Counted from the stretch's first letter, positions 44,669-54,029 are shown. The stretch is 64,000 bases of DNA from CAYNZP01 sp964401835 (GCA_964401835.1 CAYNZP010000006.1:62001-126000); one strand, 5' to 3'. Made by a program: numbers and translations. Notes: generated from the letters alone by a model not told the origin.

Positions 44669-47068
44669 ATGAAGGGTGAGTTTTGGAAAGGTCCTATCTC
44701 ACGTCGTGACTTTCTCAAACTAGCTGGAACGACCTCTGTAGCTCTTGGCCTGGGCAGCTTCGCGGGCTGCCTCCCTGAAGACCAGACTTTGTATCTGGAA
44801 GAAGGGATAGTCCCAGACACATGGAAAAAGGGAGTGTGTCGGTATTGCGGCACGGGCTGCGGTATGGAGCTTGGCACAAAAGATGGTAAGGTTGCAGCTA
44901 TTCGTGGATGGCGCGATTACCCGGTCAATAAAGGCGTATTGTGTTTAAAGGGTTTGTCCCTGATGTACGTAGTTCATTCTAATCAGCGTGCATTACACCC
45001 AATGATCTCCAAAGATGGTCAGTTCAAAAAAACCTCCTGGGATGAATCGCTGGATATTGTCGCCAATAAGCTCAATGAAACAGTAGCCAAACATGGGCCA
45101 CAGTCGGTGGCAATGTATCTTGGAGCACAACTTTTCACTGAAGAGTTTTACGTAGCCAACAAGCTTTTCAAGGGAGTTATAGGCAGCAATAACGTTGAAT
45201 CGAACGCCAGACTCTGCATGGCTAGCGCTGTTACCGGTTTCCTCACAACGTTCGGCTTGGATGAACCATGTGGTGGTTATGACGATATAGAAAAATCCGA
45301 TTGTTTTTTCCTCATTGGTTCAAATCTCGCCGAGCAACATCCGGTGATTTTTGCCCGAATCCTCAAGCGTCGCGCAGCCAATAAGGATGTTAAGATAATA
45401 GTTGCAGATCCTCGGATGACCCCCACTGCAGCACATGCCGATTTATGGCTACCTTTCTATCCTGGGACTGACATGGCATTGCTTAATGCTATGGCACATG
45501 TGTTGGTAGAGGACGGCCTTATTGATCGCACGTTTATTGATTCTCATACAAGATTTGTTGAGGGCGGAAAAGTATGGGGCGACGAGAAGGAATTGGACTT
45601 CGCCGCATTCAAAGGTTTCCTTGCAGACTATACTCCGGAAAAAGTTGCGACTCGGACAGGAGTTAGAAGTGAGGATATCCACAAAGCGGCCCGGATGTTT
45701 GGACAATCGCAAAATGCTGTTTCGATGTGGACAATGGGTTTGAATCAGAGGAAATGGGGAACGTGGGCAAATAATCTCGTCTATAATCTTCATCTGTTGA
45801 CGGGAAAGATTTGCAAACCTGGCTCAACGGCCCTTTCCATGACAGGTCAGCCAAATGCCTGCGGTGGAGTTAGAGAAAGCGGTTCGCTCTGTCATATACT
45901 TCCAGCCCACCGTTCGGTGAAAAATGCGGCACACCGTGCAGAGATGGAGGCCCTTTGGGGTCTTGAAACCGGTTCGATCGCACCAAAACCCGGCTACCAT
46001 ACCATGGCTATGTTTGATGAGGTCCGGAAAGGAAATATAAAGTTCCTCTGGGTGATTTGTTCGAACCCAGCCCAGACCCTGCCAAATTTGAATACATACC
46101 TTAAAGGAATGGATGATGTGTTCCTGGTTGTCCAGGACATCTTCCCACCATCCCAAACCCAGCCGAAAGGCTTTGCCCATCGTACTGCCGAACTTGCGGA
46201 TGTCTTTCTGCCCTCAGCGTTCTGGATCGAAAAAGGCGGAGTTTTCGGAAATACCGAACGCAGAAGTTGTCTCACTGAAAGAGCAGTCGACCCTCCAAAG
46301 GAATTATTGGCTGACTGGGAGATATTTGCGGAAGTTGGCAAACGAATGGGCCATGCGAAACACTTCAAATATGGCTCGATCGATCAGATATGGGAAGATT
46401 ATCGCCTGGCAACAAAGGATACTGACATGGACTTGTCAGGCGCCACTTACGAAAAAATGCTGGAACTTGGCGGCCTGCAGTGGCCATGCCCGTCTGATGC
46501 CGACACCGGCAGCAATCGCAGGTATGTATTAAACGAAGATAAGCATCTTCAACGATTGGTACAAAGCGAAGAAGTTCAGGTCGGAGACGATGGAATCTAT
46601 TTCTATGGCCTGCCAGACGGCAAAGCCAAAATTTTCAAACGCCCGGACATGCCGCCCCAGGAAGTTCCAGATGCTGACTATCCTCTGTATCTCACTACCG
46701 GACGGGTGGTTCAACATTGGCATTCCGGAACGATGACAATGCGTGTTCCCTGGTTAAAAAAGGCTGTCCCCAGCGCCTTTGCTGAGCTTAATTCCGAGGA
46801 TGCCGACAAACTCGACATCAGTGATGGGGATATGATAAAAGTATTAACCCGTCGGGGAGAACTCGTTATCAAAGCCCGCATACATAAGTTAGACCGCTTC
46901 AAGTCCACCGGGCTGGAAGGTCGCGTCAGCATACCTCGTCCAGGTGTAGTATTCATGCCATTCTTCGATGCAGATAAGCTGGTAAACCTGCTAACGGTTG
47001 ATGCTTTTGATGCCATGTCAAAGGAACCCGAATACAAGATATGTGCCTGCCGCATTGAAAGGGCTTGA
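44669..47068 (+). CDS. NapA-like molybdopterin oxidoreductase (putative periplasmic nitrate reductase)
   Basis: 799 residues, slightly short for NapA (~830). Tat signal SRRDFLKLAG (Arg12-Arg13) with a downstream Cys in SFAGC that may also be a lipid site. [4Fe-4S] ligands Cys57, Cys60, Cys64 (CRYCGTGCG) and Cys92 (GVLCLKG). The presumed Mo ligand is Cys183 in NARLCMASAV, followed by FGLDEPCGGYDDIEKSD, a match to the NapA region that separates it from formate dehydrogenases. Bis-MGD-binding features: SNLAEQHP, ADPRMTPTAAHAD, TGQPNACGG and the C-terminal TTGRVVQHWHSGTMT. No napB, napC or napD is present. Electrons likely come through the two genes downstream. Nitrate is the best guess; a related oxyanion is possible. 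Confidence 0.82.
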   Translation: MKGEFWKGPISRRDFLKLAGTTSVALGLGSFAGCLPEDQTLYLEEGIVPDTWKKGVCRYCGTGCGMELGTKDGKVAAIRGWRDYPVNKGVLCLKGLSLMYVVHSNQRALHPMISKDGQFKKTSWDESLDIVANKLNETVAKHGPQSVAMYLGAQLFTEEFYVANKLFKGVIGSNNVESNARLCMASAVTGFLTTFGLDEPCGGYDDIEKSDCFFLIGSNLAEQHPVIFARILKRRAANKDVKIIVADPRMTPTAAHADLWLPFYPGTDMALLNAMAHVLVEDGLIDRTFIDSHTRFVEGGKVWGDEKELDFAAFKGFLADYTPEKVATRTGVRSEDIHKAARMFGQSQNAVSMWTMGLNQRKWGTWANNLVYNLHLLTGKICKPGSTALSMTGQPNACGGVRESGSLCHILPAHRSVKNAAHRAEMEALWGLETGSIAPKPGYHTMAMFDEVRKGNIKFLWVICSNPAQTLPNLNTYLKGMDDVFLVVQDIFPPSQTQPKGFAHRTAELADVFLPSAFWIEKGGVFGNTERRSCLTERAVDPPKELLADWEIFAEVGKRMGHAKHFKYGSIDQIWEDYRLATKDTDMDLSGATYEKMLELGGLQWPCPSDADTGSNRRYVLNEDKHLQRLVQSEEVQVGDDGIYFYGLPDGKAKIFKRPDMPPQEVPDADYPLYLTTGRVVQHWHSGTMTMRVPWLKKAVPSAFAELNSEDADKLDISDGDMIKVLTRRGELVIKARIHKLDRFKSTGLEGRVSIPRPGVVFMPFFDADKLVNLLTVDAFDAMSKEPEYKICACRIERA

Positions 47069-47070
47069 AA

Positions 47071-47700
47071 ATGTCGCGATTTGGAATGGTAATAGATCTG
47101 AAAAAATGTCTTGGCTGCCAGTCATGTACCGTGGCATGTTGCATAGAAAACAGTGTAATGACCACAAAGAACTGGCATGTTGTGATGGACTTTTCCGAGG
47201 GCGAATTCCCGGCAATTCACAGACAATTTTATCCCCGTCCGTGCCAACATTGCAAGACCCCGCCCTGTGTCGAGGTTTGCCCGACTGGAGCATCATATAA
47301 GACCGAAGATGGGCGCGTCTTAATAAATTATAAAGATTGTATCGGATGCAGATATTGCATCACGGCATGTCCCTATGAGGCACGCGTATTCAACTGGAAA
47401 AAACCTCAAAAGCCACTAACAGAGAATCCCGCCGTACCCGTGCGGCAAAATGGAACGACAGAGAAATGCACTTTTTGCACCCATCGAATTGAAAACGCTC
47501 GTAAAAAAAACAAGCCCATCGGCAGTGACTCTCCCAATGGAGTTATACCTGCCTGTGTCCAGGAATGCATAGGTAAAGCACGATATTTTGGAGATCTTGA
47601 CGATCCTGATAGCGTCGTGTCACGATTGGTAGCGACTCGTGCTCATAAGCAATTGCTGAAGGATAAAGGCACCGATCCCAGCGTAATGTATTTATTATAG
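47071..47700 (+). CDS. Four-cluster ferredoxin-like electron-transfer subunit (NrfC/DmsB type)
   Basis: 209 residues from the ATG at 47071 (AAGGG seven bases upstream; TTG at 47065 overlaps the napA stop). Four Cys motifs: CLGCQSCTVAC, CQHCKTPPCVEVCP, CIGCRYCITACP and CTFCTHR with CVQEC, i.e. four [4Fe-4S] clusters. No signal peptide, so if it works outside it must be carried by the Tat-exported NapA partner. It passes electrons from the NrfD-like quinol-oxidising subunit to NapA. Confidence 0.9.
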   Translation: MSRFGMVIDLKKCLGCQSCTVACCIENSVMTTKNWHVVMDFSEGEFPAIHRQFYPRPCQHCKTPPCVEVCPTGASYKTEDGRVLINYKDCIGCRYCITACPYEARVFNWKKPQKPLTENPAVPVRQNGTTEKCTFCTHRIENARKKNKPIGSDSPNGVIPACVQECIGKARYFGDLDDPDSVVSRLVATRAHKQLLKDKGTDPSVMYLL

Positions 47701-47712
47701 GAGATGGAACTA

Positions 47713-48885
47713 ATGGCCAAGTTCGGTCGATTTGCTTTCATTGCTGTTTTAACCTTTCTGATTTTAGCGGGTGTTCTCGCAGGTATGCGGCAGCTGCAGC
47801 AAGGGCTGTCAGCTACTGCCCTTCACGAGCCTGTCGTTTGGGGCCTGTACGTCACCTGTTTTGTTTTTTTTGTCGGCCTGGGTGCCGGGGCTCTATTTAT
47901 AGGATCACTGGCAGTCTGTTCAGGCAAAGACCAATTTCACCCAATCGCACGAGCCGGCTCAATCATATCGCTGGTCTCATTAATACTTGCTGGTTTGTTT
48001 ATCACGATGGACCTGGGCCGACCGGAACGAGCATATCTGCTATTAACCAAGGCCCAACTCGAGTCACCCCTGATCCTGGACTTTTTGGTTGTCAATGTAT
48101 TGATAGGAATCGCAGCGCTTTATACCTTATTTGCATTTCGCGCTGAAGCCCTAAGCAAGGATACTCCAGCAGGCATTTTTGCCAAGTTGTTAGCGATTGG
48201 GGGAAAACCGGGAAAGATTGGCCAATTCCCCAAGCTCTTACGATTGCTAGCTGGGATAATGGTCATTGGTATCCCAATCCTCTATTTGCTTACTGTACGT
48301 TTATTTGCCAGTCTCCGAGCACATCCGGAATGGAATGCAACTGTATTAGGGCCAGTATTTCTCACGTCCGCCCTCCTGGCCGGCCTGGCAGCTACAAGCA
48401 TTATTGCCGGACTTGGAAACTCGAAACAAAAGGAACCAGGCTCAGCGAATCAGGCAAGGCGCCTCGTAATTAACGGGCTGATTATATTGATCATTATTGA
48501 CATTTTGATTTCTCTAAGCCCTCTTGCCACCATGAGACAATTTGATTCCTCTGCAGAACTGACAATTTGGTCACATATTAACGGGTTTACTATTGCTGAA
48601 CTTGTTATTGGTTTGCTTGTTCCATTGGCATTTTTATTGGCTGTGCGTAATAAACCAAATATATCCATTGCTGTCCCCGGAGTTTTGATACTCATCGGTG
48701 TGTTTTTAAAGCGATGGCACATTATAAACTCAGGCATGCTTAACAGAAGTTTACCTCTTCCAGATGCAGCCTATTTCCCAAATTTAGTTGAATTCACTAT
48801 TGCATTGGGCATCTTCGCTTTCGGGATAATGCTTCTCTATTTGTTGACGCTTCTTTTGCGACAGCTGGGAACAGCAGAGGCTTGA
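47713..48885 (+). CDS. NrfD/PsrC-like membrane subunit
   Basis: 390 residues from the ATG at 47713 (GGAG nine bases upstream; the ATG at 47704 would abut it). Eight to ten hydrophobic helices and the family region FITMDLGRPER after helix 3. It oxidises quinol and feeds the four-cluster subunit. Together the three genes form a NapA-NrfC-NrfD respiratory complex of the complex iron-sulfur molybdoenzyme kind rather than the classical NapAB with NapC. Confidence 0.85.
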   Translation: MAKFGRFAFIAVLTFLILAGVLAGMRQLQQGLSATALHEPVVWGLYVTCFVFFVGLGAGALFIGSLAVCSGKDQFHPIARAGSIISLVSLILAGLFITMDLGRPERAYLLLTKAQLESPLILDFLVVNVLIGIAALYTLFAFRAEALSKDTPAGIFAKLLAIGGKPGKIGQFPKLLRLLAGIMVIGIPILYLLTVRLFASLRAHPEWNATVLGPVFLTSALLAGLAATSIIAGLGNSKQKEPGSANQARRLVINGLIILIIIDILISLSPLATMRQFDSSAELTIWSHINGFTIAELVIGLLVPLAFLLAVRNKPNISIAVPGVLILIGVFLKRWHIINSGMLNRSLPLPDAAYFPNLVEFTIALGIFAFGIMLLYLLTLLLRQLGTAEA

Positions 48886-48962
48886 TCAGAATAGACTACA
48901 TGCCATTTGAAACCATTAATCCTCCCGGTGGATACCAAAACTCGCCATGGCGGAGAGTCGTT

Positions 48963-49181
48963 GCTTCTGTCATAAACTGTTGCTAATCCAAGCTGCCCTT
49001 TTTATTTCGAAGCCCCAACGCACGGCACTGACCAAATACTAACTGCACAATAAAAAACCTGGCAGGGAATATCTTGGGGAATGTAAACGAGAATCTACTG
49101 CAACGAATTGTATTGTCAAAACAGGCTTCAACTTCTATCATTGCAAATGCTTAAATGCCAGCCAGCAACAGTTAGTTACGG
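48963..49181. repeat. Left copy of a ~218-bp direct repeat
   Basis: Pairs with 50606-50823. The last 130 bases (49045-49174 and 50687-50816) are identical; the first ~80 are about 80-85% identical with one 1-base indel. It fills most of the 331-base gap after the NrfD gene. The two copies bracket the HExxH peptidase gene. Confidence 0.95.
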
Positions 49182-49216
49182 AAACGCCGACAATCAAAAT
49201 ATTGGGGAAATAAGCT

Positions 49217-50596
49217 ATGAGATATTTTCGGTGGTTTTTTACAAGTTTCTTACTACTCACGACCGGGACACTATTAGCGCAACCTACCGAACCGGAAGTA
49301 ATCGATGCGGGGGCTTTAAAACTCCATATATACATCTCACGAACAGCCCATTTATTTCACATTGTTGACCAGCTATCTGAATGGTCAGAATTTTGTCATC
49401 CACAATACCGTCAATACTTCCAAGGCCTTCCTGGTGGATTATCAAACCGTGACCAACAGCTGCTGATCAAACATGCAGAGCTTCGTAAAGTGCTTACATG
49501 GGGAGAAGGTCTGGAACAAACATTCTACACCTCTCTCGATCTTGATGCAGCTTTGGATCGAGGAATAAGCTGTGGTTATCTCACAAAGCAACAAGCCGAA
49601 GTCGAACGGGAGGTGTTCACTCATTTTGCCACAAGAATTGAAAGTTTGATCTTACAAGAAAAGAAAACCCTAATATCCTTTCGGCAACGTATTCATGATA
49701 AGGAAAATGAGTTACGTGAGTTTGCTGAGAAGCTTTCCTACTTTTGTGGCTACGTAAAGGTTTCGGTACCAATGTACCTTATAACCAATCCCTCACCAAA
49801 CATGGTCGGGGGGGGATATAATGGAAAGCGACTGACCCTTGAAATACCTTCAAATTGTGATGCCTTCCCATCCCTATTGCATGAACTGACTCACTCATTT
49901 CTTGAAACGCAACGAAGTCATTTTGAAAAAGCTGTCCAGAATATCAACGAGCTTGACTGCATGACATTAAACGAAGGAATCGCTTATGCTATTTCCCCTG
50001 GTCTCTTTCATGTTAGTACGGGGGATCCCCTCCTGAGAAGGGTGAAAGAAGACCTTCTGGCTGGAAAACCATTGAGCGACAATTACACCCGGTTTAACCG
50101 ATTTGGCTTAGCGCTGCGACCATTACTTCGCAAGGCGTTAGAAGAGGATCAGCAGACGCTTGATGAGTTCTTGCTCAGGGCTGTCGACGCTTGGTGCGTC
50201 CTTGTGGAATTTGATCGCATTTATCGTACAAAACTAAAACATATCGGGTGGTTCAGTGCCGGACCTGGATGGAAAACACTGGCATCGCTACCGCACGCTC
50301 CATCGTACAAATTTTCTCGTAAACATACCGAGCATGGTTATAACAGTATTTTGGTAAATGCTGAAAAAGGCTCAAAGCTATTTCTTCTGTTTGCACTTGA
50401 CCACGAAGACAGAAAAGTTCCGAATATCTACCATGATCTGCTGCCAATGCCTTGGCTTGAAATCGAGAAGGCTTTGAAACGGGGAGAAACCCTCGAGTTA
50501 CGAAGCTATGCTCGAAATTTAGAAATCATTCTCCTAGCCGCACCAACTACGAAAGCTCTGGAAGAGTTAATCCAGAACACAAAGTTAACACACTAA
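49217..50596 (+). CDS. Secreted putative gluzincin-type metallopeptidase
   Basis: 459 residues. Signal peptide WFFTSFLLLTTGTLLAQ, cleavage near 22. Residues ~35-190 are helical with no recognised domain. The zinc-binding motif HELTH (His222, Glu223, His226) is followed 27 residues later by Glu253 in LNEGIAYA, the spacing of gluzincins. The remainder is helical and of unknown role. No close family recognised. The gene is not part of the respiratory pathway by content, and it lies between two copies of a 218-bp repeat, so it looks like an insertion between nrfD and tatC. Confidence 0.72.
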   Translation: MRYFRWFFTSFLLLTTGTLLAQPTEPEVIDAGALKLHIYISRTAHLFHIVDQLSEWSEFCHPQYRQYFQGLPGGLSNRDQQLLIKHAELRKVLTWGEGLEQTFYTSLDLDAALDRGISCGYLTKQQAEVEREVFTHFATRIESLILQEKKTLISFRQRIHDKENELREFAEKLSYFCGYVKVSVPMYLITNPSPNMVGGGYNGKRLTLEIPSNCDAFPSLLHELTHSFLETQRSHFEKAVQNINELDCMTLNEGIAYAISPGLFHVSTGDPLLRRVKEDLLAGKPLSDNYTRFNRFGLALRPLLRKALEEDQQTLDEFLLRAVDAWCVLVEFDRIYRTKLKHIGWFSAGPGWKTLASLPHAPSYKFSRKHTEHGYNSILVNAEKGSKLFLLFALDHEDRKVPNIYHDLLPMPWLEIEKALKRGETLELRSYARNLEIILLAAPTTKALEELIQNTKLTH

Positions 50597-50605
50597 GTTT
50601 TAGGT

Positions 50606-50823
50606 GCTTCCGTCATTAATTGTTATTAATTCAAGCCGCCCTTCTATTTCGAAGTCTCAACGAACTGCACTGACCAAGTACTAACCGCACAATAAAAAAC
50701 CTGGCAGGGAATATCTTGGGGAATGTAAACGAGAATCTACTGCAACGAATTGTATTGTCAAAACAGGCTTCAACTTCTATCATTGCAAATGCTTAAATGC
50801 CAGCCAGCAACAGTTAATAACGG
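50606..50823. repeat. Right copy of the ~218-bp direct repeat (upstream of tatC)
   Basis: See 48963-49181; offset 1642-1643 bases. It ends 29 bases before the tatC start and fills the 256-base gap between the peptidase and tatC genes. As part of the tatC leader it may contain that gene's promoter, in which case the left copy would drive the peptidase gene in the same manner. Confidence 0.95.
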
Positions 50824-50852
50824 CATCAGTCGCCGAGCCAAAGGACCAAATT

Positions 50853-51617
50853 TTGAGTGAAGTTAGACAGAATATAGAAGACTCGAAGTTGAGCCTTGTC
50901 GAGCATTTGGAAGAACTGCGTAAGAGAATTTTCAATTCGCTGGTAGGGCTGGTTATCGCAGCTGCGGTGAGCTTGCTTTTTGGCGATTACCTTGTCGAAC
51001 TTTTCAAATATCCTTATGTTGCAGCCATGCAGCAAACCGGCAGAAATGCTGACTTGGCCGTATTGACAATCACCGCCGGCTTTACTACATATCTCAAAAT
51101 GTCACTGATTGCGGCGCTGGTGCTCGCTTCGCCTTGGATATTCTATCAACTGTGGATGTTCGTCTCAGCCGGCTTATATCACAGGGAAAAACGCCATGTC
51201 CTGTTTGCAGCTCCTGTCTCGGCTGGACTTTTTATCGGCGGCGCGATTTTCTTTTTCTTTGTCGTGGCGGTTCCGGCACTGAAGTTCTTCATATTCTTCT
51301 GTGACTGGATGGGGCTGAAACTTGTTATCACCTTTCAGAGCCATGTCAGCCTGATGACGACGATGATCCTCGTCTTTGGTTTGGTATTTCAGATGCCGCT
51401 GGCGGTTCTGCTGCTGGCCAAGATGGGGGCAGTATCACTTAAGACTCTGCGGCACTACCGAAGGCATGTGATTGTCGGGATTGTCATTCTGGGAGCGATT
51501 CTCACCCCGCCGGATCCGATTAGCCAAATTTGCCTTGCACTGCCAATGTGGCTGCTATATGAGCTTGGCATCGGGCTGGTGTACATCTTTGTTCACAGAA
51601 AGACGCAGACGGACTAA
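50853..51617 (+). CDS. tatC: Sec-independent protein translocase TatC
   Basis: 254 residues, TTG start at 50853 with AAGGA seven bases upstream. Six membrane helices. TatC landmarks: SLVEHLEELRKRIFNSLVGL at the N-terminus (Tat-signal-binding region), SPWIFYQLWMFVSAGLYHREKR, and the ILTPPDPISQICLALPMWLLYELGI C-terminus. It exports folded proteins such as the NapA-like enzyme encoded upstream. Confidence 0.95.
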   Translation: MSEVRQNIEDSKLSLVEHLEELRKRIFNSLVGLVIAAAVSLLFGDYLVELFKYPYVAAMQQTGRNADLAVLTITAGFTTYLKMSLIAALVLASPWIFYQLWMFVSAGLYHREKRHVLFAAPVSAGLFIGGAIFFFFVVAVPALKFFIFFCDWMGLKLVITFQSHVSLMTTMILVFGLVFQMPLAVLLLAKMGAVSLKTLRHYRRHVIVGIVILGAILTPPDPISQICLALPMWLLYELGIGLVYIFVHRKTQTD

Positions 51618-51892
51618 TTTTCGTCTTTCGGTGTTTTGTCCTGTTGCTGGGGTTTGTCCTGGGGGTTCAGGTTTTGCTCCTCTTCGCTATCAATATCTTC
51701 GATTTCAGATTTTACGCCTTTTAGCTCATTTTTGAACAGTCGCATGCCTTTGGCAAGTCCCTTGGCCAATTCAGGAAGCTTGCGGGCACCAAAGAGCAGC
51801 AGAATGATCAGGATAATGAGTGCGATTTCCCCATAACCTAATCCAAATATTGCAAGTACTCCGGCATGTGGCGCGTTAATGAATTCCAGCAT
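51614..51892 (-). CDS. tatA: TatA/TatE-type translocase component
   Basis: 92 residues. One N-terminal helix (YGEIALIILIILLLFG), the FGARKLPELAKGLAKGMRLFKNE amphipathic helix, then a Glu/Gln-rich tail. It forms the Tat pore with TatC. The first ~15 residues (MLEFINAPHAGVLAIFGLG) go a little beyond the usual start. It converges with tatC (four-base overlap) and is thus separately transcribed. TatB is not evident. Confidence 0.92.
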   Translation of the reverse strand: MLEFINAPHAGVLAIFGLGYGEIALIILIILLLFGARKLPELAKGLAKGMRLFKNELKGVKSEIEDIDSEEEQNLNPQDKPQQQDKTPKDEN

Positions 51893-52024
51893 CGTTATAT
51901 CCTTAATATGGTTTTATGTGACTGAATAAAAGGGCCAATTCGATTATATCATAATAATAAATATCGCGTGATTACACCAGATATTTGACTGTCTGATAGC
52001 AATACCCTTCTTGTATTTTCAAAC

Positions 52025-53068
52025 TTATTGGCAAGCGTTATCCTTTAAATCGGCCTCCGTATTGATATTTTTCCATGCTGGCATCAAATGTGAAGGCGGT
52101 GTGGGCGAAATCACTTTGGGGCTTTTTTTGATTTCAGATAGCTTATAGTTATTCTCCCCAGCCAATTGCTCAAGCACCGCACTTGCGCGGAAATCATAGA
52201 ATGCCAGCAACGGCTCCACATTCGCCCCCCCATCCAGCTTCGGAACTGTTGCCCAAATTGCAGCCATCCTGGTCGAAACAAGCCATTCAAGGGCATCTAA
52301 CGTCAGATTTGGAAGATCACAGGCTGTTACAATCCATGAAGCTTTGGGGTTCCATCGCATAGCTGCCAAAATCCCCGCCATAGGTCCTTTCGCGTCGTGC
52401 GAATCTGGCAATTGCACGAGTTGGGTCAGGCTCTCTGGAATCTCGGCCTGGCCTGCCAGGACTACAGAATCTGTTACTTGTTTTAATAAATCTATAGTCT
52501 GCTCCAGCCAGGTTTTTCCGTTATTCATCAGCAAGTGTTTGGGCTTTCCCATTCGCTTGCTTTTCCCACCTATTAAAACGCAGCCGAGTACAGGTGTTTT
52601 GAGCCACTGTTCGGACAGCCAACCTTCTATAAAAGACATGAAACTGTCGCATCGCTGCGAATCACGTGGCAAAACAGCCAGAATTTTCTCGATGTCAGAA
52701 GGCGGCTCTTTCTTGTTTTCATTTAAAAGCCAGACTTTTGGTAATGGCGTTTTCTTGTGGCCTTCCACGAGCACAAGATCGTACCTTCGGGAAAGGACAT
52801 TGAGTGTTTCTGTGAGTCCCGGTGAACTGGACTTATGAATTCGGAAAAATTCCTGCTCCGGCCCCTGGAGAAGCACATCCGCGCCTGCGCGAAAGAACCT
52901 GTCACTGTCTTTGCCAGGACGGTCTACCTCGATACCGTGGGCGTCATGCTTGACTACAGCGATTTTCAGGCCCTTCTCAAGCAATCGCGGCAAAGCCTGT
53001 TCTACAAGAGTAGTCTTACCAGAACCGCTCCAGCCGCAAATTCCCAGGATTGGCAGATCAGTCAGCAT
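52025..53068 (-). CDS. MobB-MobA fusion (molybdopterin-guanine dinucleotide biosynthesis)
   Basis: 347 residues. N-terminal MobB domain (~1-160): P-loop GWSGSGKTTLVEQA, VVKHDAHG, DLVLVEGHKKTPLPKVWL. C-terminal MobA domain (~165-345): nucleotidyltransferase motif GCVLIGGKSKRMGKPKHLL, GPMAGILAAM and ACDLPNLT. MobA attaches GMP to Mo-molybdopterin to make the bis-MGD form needed by NapA-like enzymes; MobB binds GTP and helps. The fusion order B-A is less common than separate genes. Last gene of the Moco operon; overlaps the preceding gene by 11 bases. Confidence 0.9.
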   Translation of the reverse strand: MLTDLPILGICGWSGSGKTTLVEQALPRLLEKGLKIAVVKHDAHGIEVDRPGKDSDRFFRAGADVLLQGPEQEFFRIHKSSSPGLTETLNVLSRRYDLVLVEGHKKTPLPKVWLLNENKKEPPSDIEKILAVLPRDSQRCDSFMSFIEGWLSEQWLKTPVLGCVLIGGKSKRMGKPKHLLMNNGKTWLEQTIDLLKQVTDSVVLAGQAEIPESLTQLVQLPDSHDAKGPMAGILAAMRWNPKASWIVTACDLPNLTLDALEWLVSTRMAAIWATVPKLDGGANVEPLLAFYDFRASAVLEQLAGENNYKLSEIKKSPKVISPTPPSHLMPAWKNINTEADLKDNACQ

Positions 53069-54029
53069 TAGACGCTTCCTCGCTTAAAGGCCGTCCGCAA
53101 TCGCTGGTATCCCCACGGAGCTTTCCCAAACCATGCTGCAAAGCGCCAAGAATAACGTCCATGTTCTCTGTGGCACCGCGCTTTGAGCCAGGAAGGTTGA
53201 CAATAAGAGTTGAACCCCGAATGCCTGAAACACCTCGAGACAGCATAGCGTGCGGCGTTTTGGACATAGAGGCTGCCCGCATCGCTCCGTCTAGACCTGG
53301 AGTGAATTTTTCGATAACCTCACGAGTCGCTTCCGGCGTTACGTCTCTTGGAGAAAATCCCGTACCTCCAACCGTAACGACAATATCTATTGAATGGCCG
53401 TCGCAATAGTGCCTAAGGCGTTCTTCAATTTTGGATTTATCGTCCGGAAGAATTTCAATTCTGTAAATATTTGCTCCAAGGGAACTTTCGAGAAGCTTAG
53501 CCGTTGCAGGGCCTGCGGTATCCTCCGCCTGGCCCTGTGAACAACGGTCGCTGATTGTAAGGATAACGGCCTGGAATCTGTCTCGTGGCACAACTTCTAT
53601 CGTCTCGACCAGATCGCCGGTTCGTACTTTGCCCTCGGTCTCGACACGAGCAAAGAGCCCCAGCCTGGGCATAATACAATCGCCAGTTAAATGAAATATC
53701 CGGCATGGCGAATGGCAGACTTTACCGATTTGGGTAATAGACAAAACAACGTCATTGCCCAAACGTAGTCTGGAACCAAGACCTAATGTATTCAACTCCA
53801 GTCCGGAGAGAATAACATTCTCGGCGAAATCACCGGGTGCAAGGTTAGGGACTCCGTTTTTCCGGACCTTTTCTATATCTTCTGCAGAAAGCAAACTTAA
53901 CTGCCTGTGCCACGGGCCAACATGTGCGTCAGATTCGATACCGTGATTAGCCAGAAACGTAGCGGAATCGACAGGCTTTTTACGCTCACCCTTTTTGTCA
54001 CTTATACATAAGGCATCAACGCGCGGCAT
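53058..54029 (-). CDS. MOSC domain-MogA fusion
   Basis: 323 residues from the ATG at 54029 (GGAGG seven bases upstream). N-terminal MOSC-like domain (~1-145) with GIESDAHVGPWHRQLSLLS, PGDFAENVILSGLEL and the Cys-containing IGKVCHSPCRIF; C-terminal MogA/MoaB domain (~150-320) with ILTISDRCSQGQAEDTAGP, VVTVGGTGFSPRDVTPEATR and the NLPGSKRGATE segment. MogA adenylates molybdopterin before MoeA inserts Mo; MOSC domains bind Moco or sulfur via a Cys. Overlaps moaC by 14 bases. Confidence 0.88.
   Translation of the reverse strand: MPRVDALCISDKKGERKKPVDSATFLANHGIESDAHVGPWHRQLSLLSAEDIEKVRKNGVPNLAPGDFAENVILSGLELNTLGLGSRLRLGNDVVLSITQIGKVCHSPCRIFHLTGDCIMPRLGLFARVETEGKVRTGDLVETIEVVPRDRFQAVILTISDRCSQGQAEDTAGPATAKLLESSLGANIYRIEILPDDKSKIEERLRHYCDGHSIDIVVTVGGTGFSPRDVTPEATREVIEKFTPGLDGAMRAASMSKTPHAMLSRGVSGIRGSTLIVNLPGSKRGATENMDVILGALQHGLGKLRGDTSDCGRPLSEEASNAD

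Noticed and set aside
44669..47068. Formate dehydrogenase alpha subunit
   Set aside because: The Mo-ligand region NARLCMASAV and the FGLDEP segment match NapA; formate dehydrogenases have a different (often Sec/Cys-His) context, and no formate-linked genes are nearby.
48963..50823. Composite transposon around the metallopeptidase gene
   Set aside because: The flanking repeats carry no transposase and no terminal inverted repeats, so a simple duplication is more likely.
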